Shown: in pieces, positions 24,628-33,669 of the stretch
Layout: each line of letters begins with the position of its first letter
Numbering within the stretch: the stretch's first letter is position 1
DNA from: S012-113 sp965368405
Lineage (GTDB): Bacteria > Bacteroidota > Bacteroidia > Cytophagales > Cyclobacteriaceae
Direction of reading: 5' to 3'
DNA length: 38,486 nucleotides
Assembly: GCA_965368405.1 (NCBI GenBank)
Contig: CBDUMS010000023.1
Span: 1 to 38,486 of the forward strand
Translations under genes and position numbers: made by a program
The notes under the pieces: model-generated
What the model was told of the DNA's origin: nothing
The model's database searches: none
What the model saw: only the letters and a program-made list of their open reading frames with translations

Positions 24628-25266
24628 ATGGAATTTAAAATTATTGTTGCCACGGAGCAACATATTCAATATGCTAGAGCGATTAGTGATCTGATAAAAA
24701 CGGCTTCTGAACAAAGAGGAACGGGTATTGCGAATCGAACCGCAGATTATATTAAAACCAAGATTCTCTCTGGCCATGCCATCATTTCATTGCACAACGA
24801 TTCACTTGCGGGGTTCTGTTACATAGAAACTTGGAGTCATAATAAATTCGTAGCGAACTCGGGTTTAATTGTTGCTGATTCGTTTAGAAAAATGGGTCTA
24901 GCAGCTAAAATTAAGTTAAAAGCTTTCGAGCACTCTCGCAGTTTATACCCAGAAGCTAAACTCTTTGGAATTACAACAAGTTTAGCCGTAATGAAAATAA
25001 ACTCTTCATTGGGTTACAAGCCCGTTACTTTTTCTGAACTCACGGAAGATGAAACTTTCTGGAAGGGGTGTACTGGGTGCAAAAACCATGATATTTTAAT
25101 ACGAAACAGTCATAAAATCTGTCTTTGCACCGGTATGATGTTTGAACCTTCATCCTTAGGCAAGGAAAATGGCCAGCAGAAAATCAGAAGATGGGAACGG
25201 TTTAAACAATTCTTAACAAAGCGAACTGCTCGCATCAAAAAGTATAATTTAAATAAAGATGAATAA
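24628..25266 (+). CDS. GNAT acyltransferase, probable N-acylglutamate synthase of the arginine pathway
   Basis: A 212-residue protein. The GNAT domain (about 1-140) has IVADSFRKMGLAAKIKLKAFEHSRSLYP as the acyl-CoA-binding region, followed by INSSLGYKPVTFSELTEDETFW. A cysteine cluster C148-x2-C151-x13-C165-x-C167 follows the GNAT core and could bind zinc. It heads the operon that contains every other step from glutamate to arginine but no argA or argJ, so it most likely acylates glutamate. Whether it uses acetyl-CoA or succinyl-CoA is not known. Its end overlaps argG by eight bases. Confidence 0.8.
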   Translation: MEFKIIVATEQHIQYARAISDLIKTASEQRGTGIANRTADYIKTKILSGHAIISLHNDSLAGFCYIETWSHNKFVANSGLIVADSFRKMGLAAKIKLKAFEHSRSLYPEAKLFGITTSLAVMKINSSLGYKPVTFSELTEDETFWKGCTGCKNHDILIRNSHKICLCTGMMFEPSSLGKENGQQKIRRWERFKQFLTKRTARIKKYNLNKDE

Positions 25267-26449
25267 AAAAGTGACCCTTGCCTATAGTGGCGGATTAGAT
25301 ACCTCCTATTGCGTAAAATATTTGCAAAATGAACATGGGTTGGAAGTCCATGCAGTACTTATCAATACGGGAGGATTTACCAACAAGGAGATTGATGAAA
25401 TTGAGGCAAAAGCAAAACAATTAGGTGCGGCTAGCTTTCTGGCTATCGATCAAGTCCAGGAGTATTATGATAAGGTAATAAAATATCTAGTATATGGAAA
25501 TGTATTAAAAAATAGCACGTATCCGCTCTCCGTAAGCGCCGAACGTACCATACAGGCATTGGCTATTGCTAATTATGCCAAAAAAATCAAGGCCGACTAT
25601 ATCGCTCATGGAAGTACCGGTGCTGGCAATGATCAGGTTAGGTTTGATATCGTTTTTCAAACATTAGTACCAAATATTGAAGTATTAACCCCTATTCGTG
25701 ACCAAAAATTAACGCGGGAAGCAGAAATAACCTACTTACAAAATCACGGTATAGATGCATCGTGGGAAAAATCGAAATATTCCATTAACAAAGGGCTTTG
25801 GGGTACTAGTGTTGGTGGTGTTGAAACATTGTCTTCTCACCTACCTTTACCTGAAGCGGCCTGGCCTTCGCAGCTATCGAAAAAAGAACCAGAAACGATA
25901 TCTATTTCATTCGAAGATGGTGAATTATCTGCTCTCAATGGCACGCCCCTTTCGCCGATAGCTATTATCTCTCATCTTAATGAGCTTGGCAGTCAGTTTG
26001 CCATTGGACGTGATGTACATGTGGGTGACACAGTAATTGGGATAAAAGGAAGGGTTGGCTTTGAGGCAGCCGGCGCCTTATTAACCATTAAAGCCCATCA
26101 TCTTTTAGAAAAGCACACACAATCGAAATGGCAACAATATTGGAAAGAACAACTGGGTAATTGGTATGGAATGATGCTCCACGAAGCACAATTTTTAGAC
26201 CCCGTGATGCGCAATATTGAAGCCTTTCTCCAAGATAGTCAAAAACAGGTGACCGGTACTGTAGAAATTGTGCTCACGCCTTACAATTTTGTACTAAACG
26301 GCGTGAAAAGTGAATACGACCTGATGAATAATGATTTTGGAACCTACGGTGAAATGAACAGTTCATGGAGCGGCGATGATGTTAAAGGCTTTACCAAAAT
26401 ACTTGGTAATCAGCTTCGATTAAATGAACAAAGAAATACTAAGCTATGA
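25259..26449 (+). CDS. argG: Argininosuccinate synthase
   Basis: Joins citrulline and aspartate with ATP hydrolysis to AMP. It is 396 residues long. The PP-motif is AYSGGLDTSYCVKYL (S10-S16). Further marks are YPLSVSAERTIQALAIANYAKK, AHGSTGAGNDQVRFD, TPIRDQKLTREAEI, SINKGLWGTSVGGVETL and the tetramer helix DPVMRNIEAFL. It is embedded in the operon, overlapping the acyltransferase before it and argC after it (ATGA). Confidence 0.95.
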   Translation: MNKKVTLAYSGGLDTSYCVKYLQNEHGLEVHAVLINTGGFTNKEIDEIEAKAKQLGAASFLAIDQVQEYYDKVIKYLVYGNVLKNSTYPLSVSAERTIQALAIANYAKKIKADYIAHGSTGAGNDQVRFDIVFQTLVPNIEVLTPIRDQKLTREAEITYLQNHGIDASWEKSKYSINKGLWGTSVGGVETLSSHLPLPEAAWPSQLSKKEPETISISFEDGELSALNGTPLSPIAIISHLNELGSQFAIGRDVHVGDTVIGIKGRVGFEAAGALLTIKAHHLLEKHTQSKWQQYWKEQLGNWYGMMLHEAQFLDPVMRNIEAFLQDSQKQVTGTVEIVLTPYNFVLNGVKSEYDLMNNDFGTYGEMNSSWSGDDVKGFTKILGNQLRLNEQRNTKL

Positions 26450-27420
26450 TTAGAGCAACAATTATTGGAGGCGCTGGCTATACCGCCGGCGAATTAATCA
26501 GGATCCTACAACATCACCCTCAGGTAGATTTGATTAGCATTACCAGCAAGTCTCAAGCCGGTAAACCAATAAGTTCTATTCATCAGGACTTGATTTACTC
26601 TGACTTAACCTTTTCAGATAAGGCCAATTTATCAGTAGATGTGATTTTCTTATGTATGGGACATGGTAAATCTAAAGCCTATTTAGAATCCATTAACTTA
26701 TCACCCACGGTTAAGATAATTGACTTAAGCCAGGATTTCCGCTGGAAAAAGCACAGTAAGATTAGAGAAAGAGATTTTATTTATGGCCTTCCGGAACTGA
26801 ATAAGTCGGCGATTGCTAATTCAAACAGTGTAGCAAACCCTGGTTGCTTTGCTACGGCTATTCAAGCTGCATTATTACCCTTAGCAAAGGCATCGCTATT
26901 AACAAATGACGTTCATATCAATGCAATTACGGGTAGCACGGGAGCTGGCTATGCTCTATCAAAAACAACTCATTTTACATGGCGAAATGATAATGTAAGT
27001 GTTTACAAGGCCTTTGAACACCAACATTTAATTGAGATCAAAGAATCACTTACACAGCTACAGCCGAAGAATCAAGGTGAACTCTCTTTTATACCTATGC
27101 GTGGTCCGTTTACTCGAGGAATTCTTGCTACGGCGTATCTTAAGTTCGACAAATCCGAAACTGAGGCTTACGAGATCTTCCGATCATTTTATGCCAATCA
27201 ACCATTTCTGCATATCACTGAGTCCCCCATCCACCTAAAACAGGTTGTAAACACCAATAATCTTATACTTCATTTAGAGGTACACGATGGCAGATTACTT
27301 ATTACGTCCATCATAGACAATCTACTCAAAGGCGCATCAGGTCAGGCGGTTCAAAACATGAATATCATGTTCCGAATCGGTGAAACAACCGGTCTTCAAC
27401 TAAAAGGATCAATATTTTAA
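26446..27420 (+). CDS. argC: N-acyl-gamma-glutamyl-phosphate reductase
   Basis: NADPH-dependent reduction of N-acyl-glutamyl phosphate to the semialdehyde. It is 324 residues long. The Rossmann motif at the N-terminus is IIGGAGYTAGELIRIL. The catalytic cysteine is C134 in ANPGCFATAIQAALLPL, and GSTGAGYALSKTTHF follows. The C-terminus has DNLLKGASGQAVQNMN. Whether the acyl group is acetyl or succinyl depends on the whole pathway (see argF'). Confidence 0.95.
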   Translation: MIRATIIGGAGYTAGELIRILQHHPQVDLISITSKSQAGKPISSIHQDLIYSDLTFSDKANLSVDVIFLCMGHGKSKAYLESINLSPTVKIIDLSQDFRWKKHSKIRERDFIYGLPELNKSAIANSNSVANPGCFATAIQAALLPLAKASLLTNDVHINAITGSTGAGYALSKTTHFTWRNDNVSVYKAFEHQHLIEIKESLTQLQPKNQGELSFIPMRGPFTRGILATAYLKFDKSETEAYEIFRSFYANQPFLHITESPIHLKQVVNTNNLILHLEVHDGRLLITSIIDNLLKGASGQAVQNMNIMFRIGETTGLQLKGSIF

Positions 27421-27422
27421 TT

Positions 27423-28553
27423 ATGAAACCATTTGATGTTTATCCACTTCAGCCCATCACCCTTGTAAAAGGAAGAGGGTCTTTCCTTTGGGATGATAAA
27501 AATGAAAAATACTTGGACCTCTATGGCGGGCATGCCGTTATCTCAATAGGTCACTCACATCCTACCTATGTAAATGCCATAAAAGAACAGATAGCTGACC
27601 TAGGGTTTTATTCCAATTCAGTTCTAAATTCACTGCAGGAGGAGTATGCCTTGCGCCTAGGAAAGCTTTCTGGCTATCCAGACTATGCTCTGTTTATGGT
27701 AAACTCAGGTGCTGAAGCTATCGAAAATGCACTTAAGTTAGCCTCTTTTAAAAATAACAAAAAAACTGTTATTTCGATCAAAAAAGGATTTCATGGTCGA
27801 ACCTCTTTGGCGCTATCCGTAACCGATAATGACAAGATTCAAGCGCCCATAAATACTGTTCACTCCACTCAGTTTATTGAAATGGAAGATATTGCAGGTC
27901 TTGAGTCAACCATAGCTAAAAATGAAATCTGCGCCGTTATTATTGAAGGCATACAAGGCATAGCTGGTATTTACGAACCCTCGAACAAGTTTCTGGAAGC
28001 CATACAGGCCTTATGTAAAAAATATAATGCACTATTCATTCTTGATGAAATTCAGTCGGGATTCGGCCGATCCGGCAAATTCTTCGCGCATCAATATTCA
28101 AATGTTAAGCCCGATATAATCACGATTGCCAAAGGAATGGGAAATGGGTTTCCAATGGGAGGGGTATTAATTAATCCTGAATTAAAGCCTCATTATGGTA
28201 TGCTGGGAACCACTTTTGGTGGCTCACATTTAGCATCGGCTGCTGGTTTAGCGGTATTGAAGGTTATTGAAGAGGAAGATTTGATGCAAAACAGCATTAA
28301 CGTTGGTACTTACCTTATTTCAGCACTGGAAGAGTTAAATGTAAAAGAAGTAAGAGGGAAAGGTTTAATGCTGGGCATTGAGTTTAGTTTCCCCATAAAA
28401 GCGATACGTCAGGAGCTTTTAGAGAAGTACAAAATACTTACCGGTGTAGCCAAAAACCCCAATGTGCTAAGAATTTTACCTGCTCTTTCCATATCTATCG
28501 ACCAAGCTAAATACTTTATTTCATCCCTAAAATCCGTTATTCCAAACTCATAA
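27423..28553 (+). CDS. argD: Acyl-ornithine aminotransferase
   Basis: PLP-dependent class III aminotransferase that converts N-acyl-glutamate semialdehyde to N-acyl-ornithine, using glutamate as donor. It is 376 residues long. Marks are LYGGHAVISIGHSHP, VNSGAEAIENALKLA, KGFHGRTSLALS, ILDEIQSGFGRSGKFFAHQ, and the PLP lysine K237 in TIAKGMGNGFPMGG. It starts two bases after the argC stop. Confidence 0.94.
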   Translation: MKPFDVYPLQPITLVKGRGSFLWDDKNEKYLDLYGGHAVISIGHSHPTYVNAIKEQIADLGFYSNSVLNSLQEEYALRLGKLSGYPDYALFMVNSGAEAIENALKLASFKNNKKTVISIKKGFHGRTSLALSVTDNDKIQAPINTVHSTQFIEMEDIAGLESTIAKNEICAVIIEGIQGIAGIYEPSNKFLEAIQALCKKYNALFILDEIQSGFGRSGKFFAHQYSNVKPDIITIAKGMGNGFPMGGVLINPELKPHYGMLGTTFGGSHLASAAGLAVLKVIEEEDLMQNSINVGTYLISALEELNVKEVRGKGLMLGIEFSFPIKAIRQELLEKYKILTGVAKNPNVLRILPALSISIDQAKYFISSLKSVIPNS

Positions 28554-28557
28554 GAAA

Positions 28558-29502
28558 ATGAAACAATTTCTCTCTATTAATGATGTGGCTAACCTGGAGA
28601 ATTTGGTGAAAGAAGCGTTAGTGCTAAAGAAGGCGCCCTTCAGCAATAATGCCTTGGGTAAGAATAAAACCCTTGCCCTGCTCTTCTTTAATGCAAGTCT
28701 TCGTACGCGCTTGAGTACACAAAGAGCCGCAACAAATTTGGGTATGAATGTTATCGTTATGGACATGTCGAAAGATGGTTGGCAGATAGAGTTTAACGAT
28801 GGCACCCGAATGGATGGAAATACTCAGGAGCATATAAAAGAAGCGGCTGCGGTGATTTCACAATATGCCGATATTATTGGAATTCGAACATTTCCCACGC
28901 TGGTTGATAAAGCACAGGATTATTCTGAAAGACTGCTCACAAATTTTATTGCGAACGCCTCAGTACCCGTTATTTCCTTAGAAAGTGCCACACTTCATCC
29001 GTTGCAGTCGCTTGCCGATCTAATAACGATTGAAGAGCATAAAAAAAGTAAGAGCCCAAAGGTTGTTTTAACATGGGCACCTCATCCTCGCGCACTGCCA
29101 CAAGCGGTAGCAAACTCGTTCGCAGAATGGCTAGGTCAGTCGTCATATGATTTGGTTATTACCCATCCTAGAGGATATGAATTGAATGAATCCTATACCA
29201 AAAATGCCACAATTGAATATGATCAGGAGGCAGCTTTTGCAAATGCGGATTTTATCTATGCTAAAAACTGGTCTTCCTATACCGATTACGGAAAAATCAT
29301 AGAGGTTGGTCAAAATTGGATTATTACAAAAGATAAAATGGCCTTAACGAATAATGGTAAGTTCATGCATTGCCTGCCCGTTCGCCGAAATGTTGTGGTT
29401 TCGGATGAAGTCCTGGATGGAGACTCATCAATAGTTATTGCACAAGCTGCTAATAGAATTTACAGCGCCCAAACTGTACTAAAAAAAATTCTGGAATCAT
29501 GA
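28558..29502 (+). CDS. argF': N-acyl-ornithine carbamoyltransferase (acetyl- or succinyl-specific)
   Basis: Transfers carbamoyl to N-acyl-ornithine, giving N-acyl-citrulline. It is 314 residues long. The carbamoyl-phosphate loop is FFNASLRTRLST (R49, T50, R51), and the C-terminal LPVRRNVVVSDEVL replaces the HCLP region of ordinary ornithine carbamoyltransferase. The long DGWQIEFNDGTRMDGNTQEHIKEA stretch is typical of the acyl-ornithine branch. At the position reported to set acyl preference (Glu92 in the Xanthomonas acetyl enzyme, Pro90 in the Bacteroides succinyl enzyme) this protein appears to have Q90. The alignment was done by eye. Confidence 0.92.
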   Translation: MKQFLSINDVANLENLVKEALVLKKAPFSNNALGKNKTLALLFFNASLRTRLSTQRAATNLGMNVIVMDMSKDGWQIEFNDGTRMDGNTQEHIKEAAAVISQYADIIGIRTFPTLVDKAQDYSERLLTNFIANASVPVISLESATLHPLQSLADLITIEEHKKSKSPKVVLTWAPHPRALPQAVANSFAEWLGQSSYDLVITHPRGYELNESYTKNATIEYDQEAAFANADFIYAKNWSSYTDYGKIIEVGQNWIITKDKMALTNNGKFMHCLPVRRNVVVSDEVLDGDSSIVIAQAANRIYSAQTVLKKILES

Positions 29503-30266
29503 AACCACTAACCGTATTAAAAATAGGAGGAAAGGTTGTTGGTAATCCACAGCAATTAAACTTATTGCTGAAGGCAGTTAGTGAAAGAAAAGAACAGATT
29601 ATCCTGGTACATGGCGGAGGTTCAATCGCTTCAGAAATGGAAAAAAAGTTAGGACTTACACCTCAAATGATCCATGGCAGAAGAGTTACTAGTCGCGAAA
29701 CACTAGATGTAGTTACTATGGTGTATGCCGGCTTAGTCAATAAAACCATTGTTGCTAAACTTCAGGCCCATGGCCTTAACGCAATTGGTTTAAGTGGAGC
29801 AGATGGCAATGCCATACAGTCTCGGAAAAGATCGACAGAAGTGCAAGATTTCGGCTATGTAGGTGATATTACTAGAGTTAACAATAAATTTCTTTGCTCT
29901 TTGCTAGGTCATGGGTTAACTCCGATATTCTCGGCAATTACCCACGATAAAGATGGACAATTACTTAACACCAATGCTGACACCCTTGCTAGTGAAATAG
30001 CCAAAGCACTTTCTTCGCAATATAAAGTTGATCTGGTCATAGTATTTGAAAAGGATGGTGTTCTCGACAACAATAACAAACTTATTTCAATCATAGATGA
30101 GGAAATGTTTTCTTCCATGGTCAAAGACAATGTTATTCACGATGGTATGATTCCCAAATTAACCAATGCATTCGAAGCCTTAGAAGGTGGTGTAAGCCGT
30201 GTAAAACTAATTTCACCTGATAATCTTATAAAAAATACCATGACCTTTACTAAAGTCATTAACTAA
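29499..30266 (+). CDS. argB: N-acylglutamate kinase
   Basis: Phosphorylates N-acylglutamate at the gamma-carboxyl. It is 255 residues long. The amino-acid-kinase fold begins LKIGGKVVGN, with VHGGGSIASEMEKKLGL, GRRVTSRETLDVVTMVYAGLVNK, GLSGADGNAI, NTNADTLASEIAKAL and HDGMIPKLTNAFEALEGGV. There is no N-terminal helix of the kind that makes arginine-feedback-regulated kinases hexameric, so direct arginine inhibition at this step seems less likely (inference from family knowledge). Confidence 0.95.
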   Translation: MKPLTVLKIGGKVVGNPQQLNLLLKAVSERKEQIILVHGGGSIASEMEKKLGLTPQMIHGRRVTSRETLDVVTMVYAGLVNKTIVAKLQAHGLNAIGLSGADGNAIQSRKRSTEVQDFGYVGDITRVNNKFLCSLLGHGLTPIFSAITHDKDGQLLNTNADTLASEIAKALSSQYKVDLVIVFEKDGVLDNNNKLISIIDEEMFSSMVKDNVIHDGMIPKLTNAFEALEGGVSRVKLISPDNLIKNTMTFTKVIN

Positions 30267-30268
30267 AT

Positions 30269-31339
30269 ATGGACGATTTATACAATAAAGCTGTTCACCT
30301 TCTTCAAGAACTGATTCGAACACCAAGTGTATCGAGAAATGAAGAAAAAACATCTCAGATAATCTCTAACTTTCTGGCAAACGAAGACGTTGAAGGTGTG
30401 AAACTTATCAAAAACAACCTATGGGTTGCCAACAAATATTTCGACCCCGTTAAACCTACTCTACTTCTGAACTCACATCATGATACGGTTATGCCAAATG
30501 CCGGATACACACAGAATCCGCTCGACCCCATAATAAAGGATGAAATGCTCTTCGGCTTAGGTAGCAATGATGCCGGTGGAGCGCTAGTGTGCCTTATTCT
30601 TACCTTTGTTCATTTCCATAATCGACAGAATTTAGCGTTTAATCTAATATTATTATGTTCTGCGGAAGAAGAGGTATCCGGGTCAAATGGCATTCAGTAT
30701 GCCGTTAAGCAAATCCCCCCGCTCGATATGGCAATTGTAGGAGAACCAACGCTAATGAATATGGCGATTGCAGAAAAGGGACTCATGGTACTTAATTGCA
30801 TCGCCCGTGGTAAATCTGGCCATGCCGCTCGAGAGGAAGGAGAAAATGCTATTTACAAAGCACTGGATGATATTGAATGGGTCCGGTCTTTTCAATTTTC
30901 AAAAATTTCAGAGACATTAGGGCCGGTTAAAATGTCAGCAACAATAATTGAGGCCGGCACCCAACATAACGTTGTTCCCGACACCTGTAATTTCACCTTA
31001 GATATTCGAACCACGGATGTGTACACAAATCAAGAAGTATTGGAAATCATTCAGAGTAATTTAAAGTCAGAAATTGGTAGTTCATCGCTCCGACTCAATT
31101 CATCAGCTATTGCCAGGGATCATCCGCTTGTAAAAGCTGGTCTTGAATTAGGAATGGATACTTATGGTTCTCCGACACTTTCCGATCAATCGTTACTGAG
31201 TATCCCTTCGTTAAAAATTGGGCCAGGTGATTCTGCCCGTTCACATACCGCAGATGAATTTATCTACCTTAAGGAAATAAGGAACGGAATATCGACCTAT
31301 ATAAATCTATTAGAAAATCTTCAATTACAATTAAAATGA
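30269..31339 (+). CDS. argE: M20 family deacylase, probable N-acyl-citrulline deacylase
   Basis: A 356-residue zinc amidohydrolase of the ArgE/DapE group. Metal-binding marks are LLLNSHHDTV (H70, D72), LGSNDAGGALVCL and CSAEEEVSGSNG, and a dimerisation domain follows GLMVLNCIARGKSGHAAREEGENAI. In a pathway where carbamoylation happens on the acylated intermediate, its substrate should be N-acetyl- or N-succinyl-citrulline rather than acetylornithine. It is separated from argB by two bases and overlaps argH by four. Confidence 0.9.
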   Translation: MDDLYNKAVHLLQELIRTPSVSRNEEKTSQIISNFLANEDVEGVKLIKNNLWVANKYFDPVKPTLLLNSHHDTVMPNAGYTQNPLDPIIKDEMLFGLGSNDAGGALVCLILTFVHFHNRQNLAFNLILLCSAEEEVSGSNGIQYAVKQIPPLDMAIVGEPTLMNMAIAEKGLMVLNCIARGKSGHAAREEGENAIYKALDDIEWVRSFQFSKISETLGPVKMSATIIEAGTQHNVVPDTCNFTLDIRTTDVYTNQEVLEIIQSNLKSEIGSSSLRLNSSAIARDHPLVKAGLELGMDTYGSPTLSDQSLLSIPSLKIGPGDSARSHTADEFIYLKEIRNGISTYINLLENLQLQLK

Positions 31340-32616
31340 AACTCTGGAATAAAGGCTATAACATTGACAATGCAGTTGAACTCTTTACAGTTGGCAATGA
31401 TCGTGAACTGGATTTAGAGCTTGCCAAATACGATGTCATCGCGTCCACTGCTCATGCAAAGATGTTGGCATATATCGGGATCCTTACCGCTTCAGAACGA
31501 GATGAACTTGTACAGGAACTCAACCTGTTAGTCCAAGATATTGAACACGGCAAATTTAGGATTGAAGCCGATTTTGAGGATGTGCATTCGAAAATTGAAT
31601 TCGAACTAACGCAGCGACTAGGTGATCTTGGCAAAAAAATTCATACTGGCCGATCTCGAAACGATCAGGTACTAGTCGCACTTCATTTGTTTGTCAAGGA
31701 TAAGGTTGATATGCTTAAGTCGACCACAAAAAAGCTATTTGAGCAATTGTTGAAGTTGAGCAATCAACATGAAGGTGCCTTAATACCAGGATACACGCAT
31801 ATGCAAGTTGCCATGCCTTCATCTATTGGTTTATGGTTAGCCGGACACGCAGAATTGCTCATTGATGATATCCATATTCTCAATGCCGCTTACAAGATAG
31901 CTGATCAAAATCCTTTAGGTTCTGGTGCAGGATACGGCTCCTCAATTCCATTAGATAGAACATTTACGACAAGGGATATGAACCTTGCAACCTTAAAGTA
32001 CAATGCAATTGCAGCTCAATTAAGTCGCGGCAAATTAGAAAAATCAATGAGCTATGCGATGGCCTCATTAGCGGGAACACTTACTAAACTAGCTATGGAT
32101 ATTACTCTCTTTATGAATGAAAATCATAAGTTCATTAGTTTTCCAAAAGAACTTACAACGGGTTCCAGCATTATGCCACATAAGAAAAACCCCGATGTTT
32201 TTGAATTGGTTCGAGCTAAGTGTAACAAAATCCAAGCACTACCGGTTGAATTGACCATGATAACGAACAACCTGCCAACCGGATATCATCGAGATTATCA
32301 ATTACTGAAAGAGTCATTGTTCCCAGCAATTAGCTCTTTACAAGATTGCATAGAGATAACAACTTTTATGTTGCAACACCTAATTGTATCATCCTCTGTG
32401 CTCGATGAGCCAAAATATGAAATGATTTTCAGTGTTGAAAATGTAAATAAACTGGTTAATCAAGGAGTACCATTTAGAGATGCCTATCAAAGGATTGGTG
32501 CAGAAATAGAATCGGATACATTTATTCCATATAAAGAAATCAACCACACCCATGAAGGCAGTATTGGCAACCTCTGCAATGAAGAAATTAACGAAAAGTT
32601 TATTGCGGCCATGTAA
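31336..32616 (+). CDS. argH: Argininosuccinate lyase
   Basis: Splits argininosuccinate to arginine and fumarate, the last step. It is 426 residues long. Fumarase/aspartase-superfamily marks are HSKIEFELTQRLGDLGKKIHTGRSRNDQV, PGYTHMQVAMPSS and the signature loop GSSIMPHKKNPD (G276-D287). It is the last gene of the operon; 86 bp separate it from the next gene. Confidence 0.95.
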   Translation: MKLWNKGYNIDNAVELFTVGNDRELDLELAKYDVIASTAHAKMLAYIGILTASERDELVQELNLLVQDIEHGKFRIEADFEDVHSKIEFELTQRLGDLGKKIHTGRSRNDQVLVALHLFVKDKVDMLKSTTKKLFEQLLKLSNQHEGALIPGYTHMQVAMPSSIGLWLAGHAELLIDDIHILNAAYKIADQNPLGSGAGYGSSIPLDRTFTTRDMNLATLKYNAIAAQLSRGKLEKSMSYAMASLAGTLTKLAMDITLFMNENHKFISFPKELTTGSSIMPHKKNPDVFELVRAKCNKIQALPVELTMITNNLPTGYHRDYQLLKESLFPAISSLQDCIEITTFMLQHLIVSSSVLDEPKYEMIFSVENVNKLVNQGVPFRDAYQRIGAEIESDTFIPYKEINHTHEGSIGNLCNEEINEKFIAAM

Positions 32617-32702
32617 GGATACTCCCATAGTTGAATGCTGACTAGCATCAGTTTTTATCAAGTATTCAGATGCTACATTTACATCGGAACAAATTAACGA
32701 AG

Positions 32703-33596
32703 ATGAAAAATGTACTTTCAATTATCGCGCTTATGCTAATAAGCAACATAACGGTTGCCCAAACCCTAAAACCTTATATCCTTGCCAGCACTGTAGCTGG
32801 AGAAATGCCAATAGCTGCAGTTAAGACTAATCTTACCAATTCAGGATTTGCCATAGTTGGTGAATATATGCCTGCAGATGACCAAAATCGCTGGTTAATT
32901 GTTGTATCACACCCTGAACTCGATAAGGCAGTAAAAACCATCGGCGGATTAACAGGTTTTGCCGCTACCTTAAGGGTTGCCCTTACCAAAGAAGGCGACG
33001 TAGTGAATGTTAGCTATACCAATCCTGAATATTGGGGCAACGCATACTTTCGAGATGAGTTTGATAAGGTTGCCACAAGCTACAAAGAAGTTAGTACTGC
33101 GTTTAAATCTGCTTTTTCTTCTCTTGGGAATACCGTAGAAACACCGTTTGGATCTGAAAAAGGCGAGAAAATAGAAAACCTACGCAAATACCACTATATG
33201 ATGGGTATGCCCTACTTCGATGACACCAAGGAACTCGCGGAGTTTAATAGCTATAACGATGCGATACGGAAAATAGAAGCTTCTTTAGCGAGTGGCAAAC
33301 CTGGGTTAACCAAAGTCTATCGTTATGATGTCCCAGACAAAGGTTTAACTGTTTACGGAATTGCTCTGGGTGGGGAAGACGGTGAGACTAAATTCATGCC
33401 TAAAATTGATATTTCCAGTCCACAGCATACGGCGTTTTTACCCTACGAGATTCTGGTAAAAGGTAATGAAGTACATATGTTACACGGCCGTTTTAGAATT
33501 GCCCTCTCCTTCCCCGATCTTACCATGGGCACGTTCACAAAGATTATGTCTACCCCAGGAGATATCGAAGACCTCATGAAACAATTGGTGGAATAA
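32703..33596 (+). CDS. Exported DUF302-like protein
   Basis: A 297-residue protein. The upstream extension to 32670 is ignored because ATG 32703 begins a clean signal peptide (MKNVLSIIALMLISNITVAQ). The segment IAAVKTNLTNSGFAIVGEY ... GFAATLRVALTKEGDVVNVSYTNPEYWGNAYF follows the DUF302 (TT1751-like) pattern, in which LRV-x-V and SYTNP are common. The C-terminal block ISSPQHTAFLPYEILV ... TMGTFTKIMSTPGDIEDLMKQLV may be a degenerate second half. No catalytic residues are evident and its function is unknown. It ends 21 bp before a bidirectional terminator. Confidence 0.75.
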   Translation: MKNVLSIIALMLISNITVAQTLKPYILASTVAGEMPIAAVKTNLTNSGFAIVGEYMPADDQNRWLIVVSHPELDKAVKTIGGLTGFAATLRVALTKEGDVVNVSYTNPEYWGNAYFRDEFDKVATSYKEVSTAFKSAFSSLGNTVETPFGSEKGEKIENLRKYHYMMGMPYFDDTKELAEFNSYNDAIRKIEASLASGKPGLTKVYRYDVPDKGLTVYGIALGGEDGETKFMPKIDISSPQHTAFLPYEILVKGNEVHMLHGRFRIALSFPDLTMGTFTKIMSTPGDIEDLMKQLVE

Positions 33597-33617
33597 GCTA
33601 AGGAGAATTTAAGCATA

Positions 33618-33649
33618 AAAAAAGGGAGAGCAACTGCTCTCCCTTTTTT
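33618..33649. terminator. Bidirectional Rho-independent terminator
   Basis: A 15-bp perfect stem (33618-33632 with 33635-33649) whose core is GGGAGAGCA/TGCTCTCCC, with a two-base loop as drawn (likely opened to four). A-rich and T-rich flanks on both sides let it end both the DUF302-like gene and the convergent susD-like gene. Confidence 0.92.
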
Positions 33650-33669
33650 ATTAACATTCAAAACTCTGA

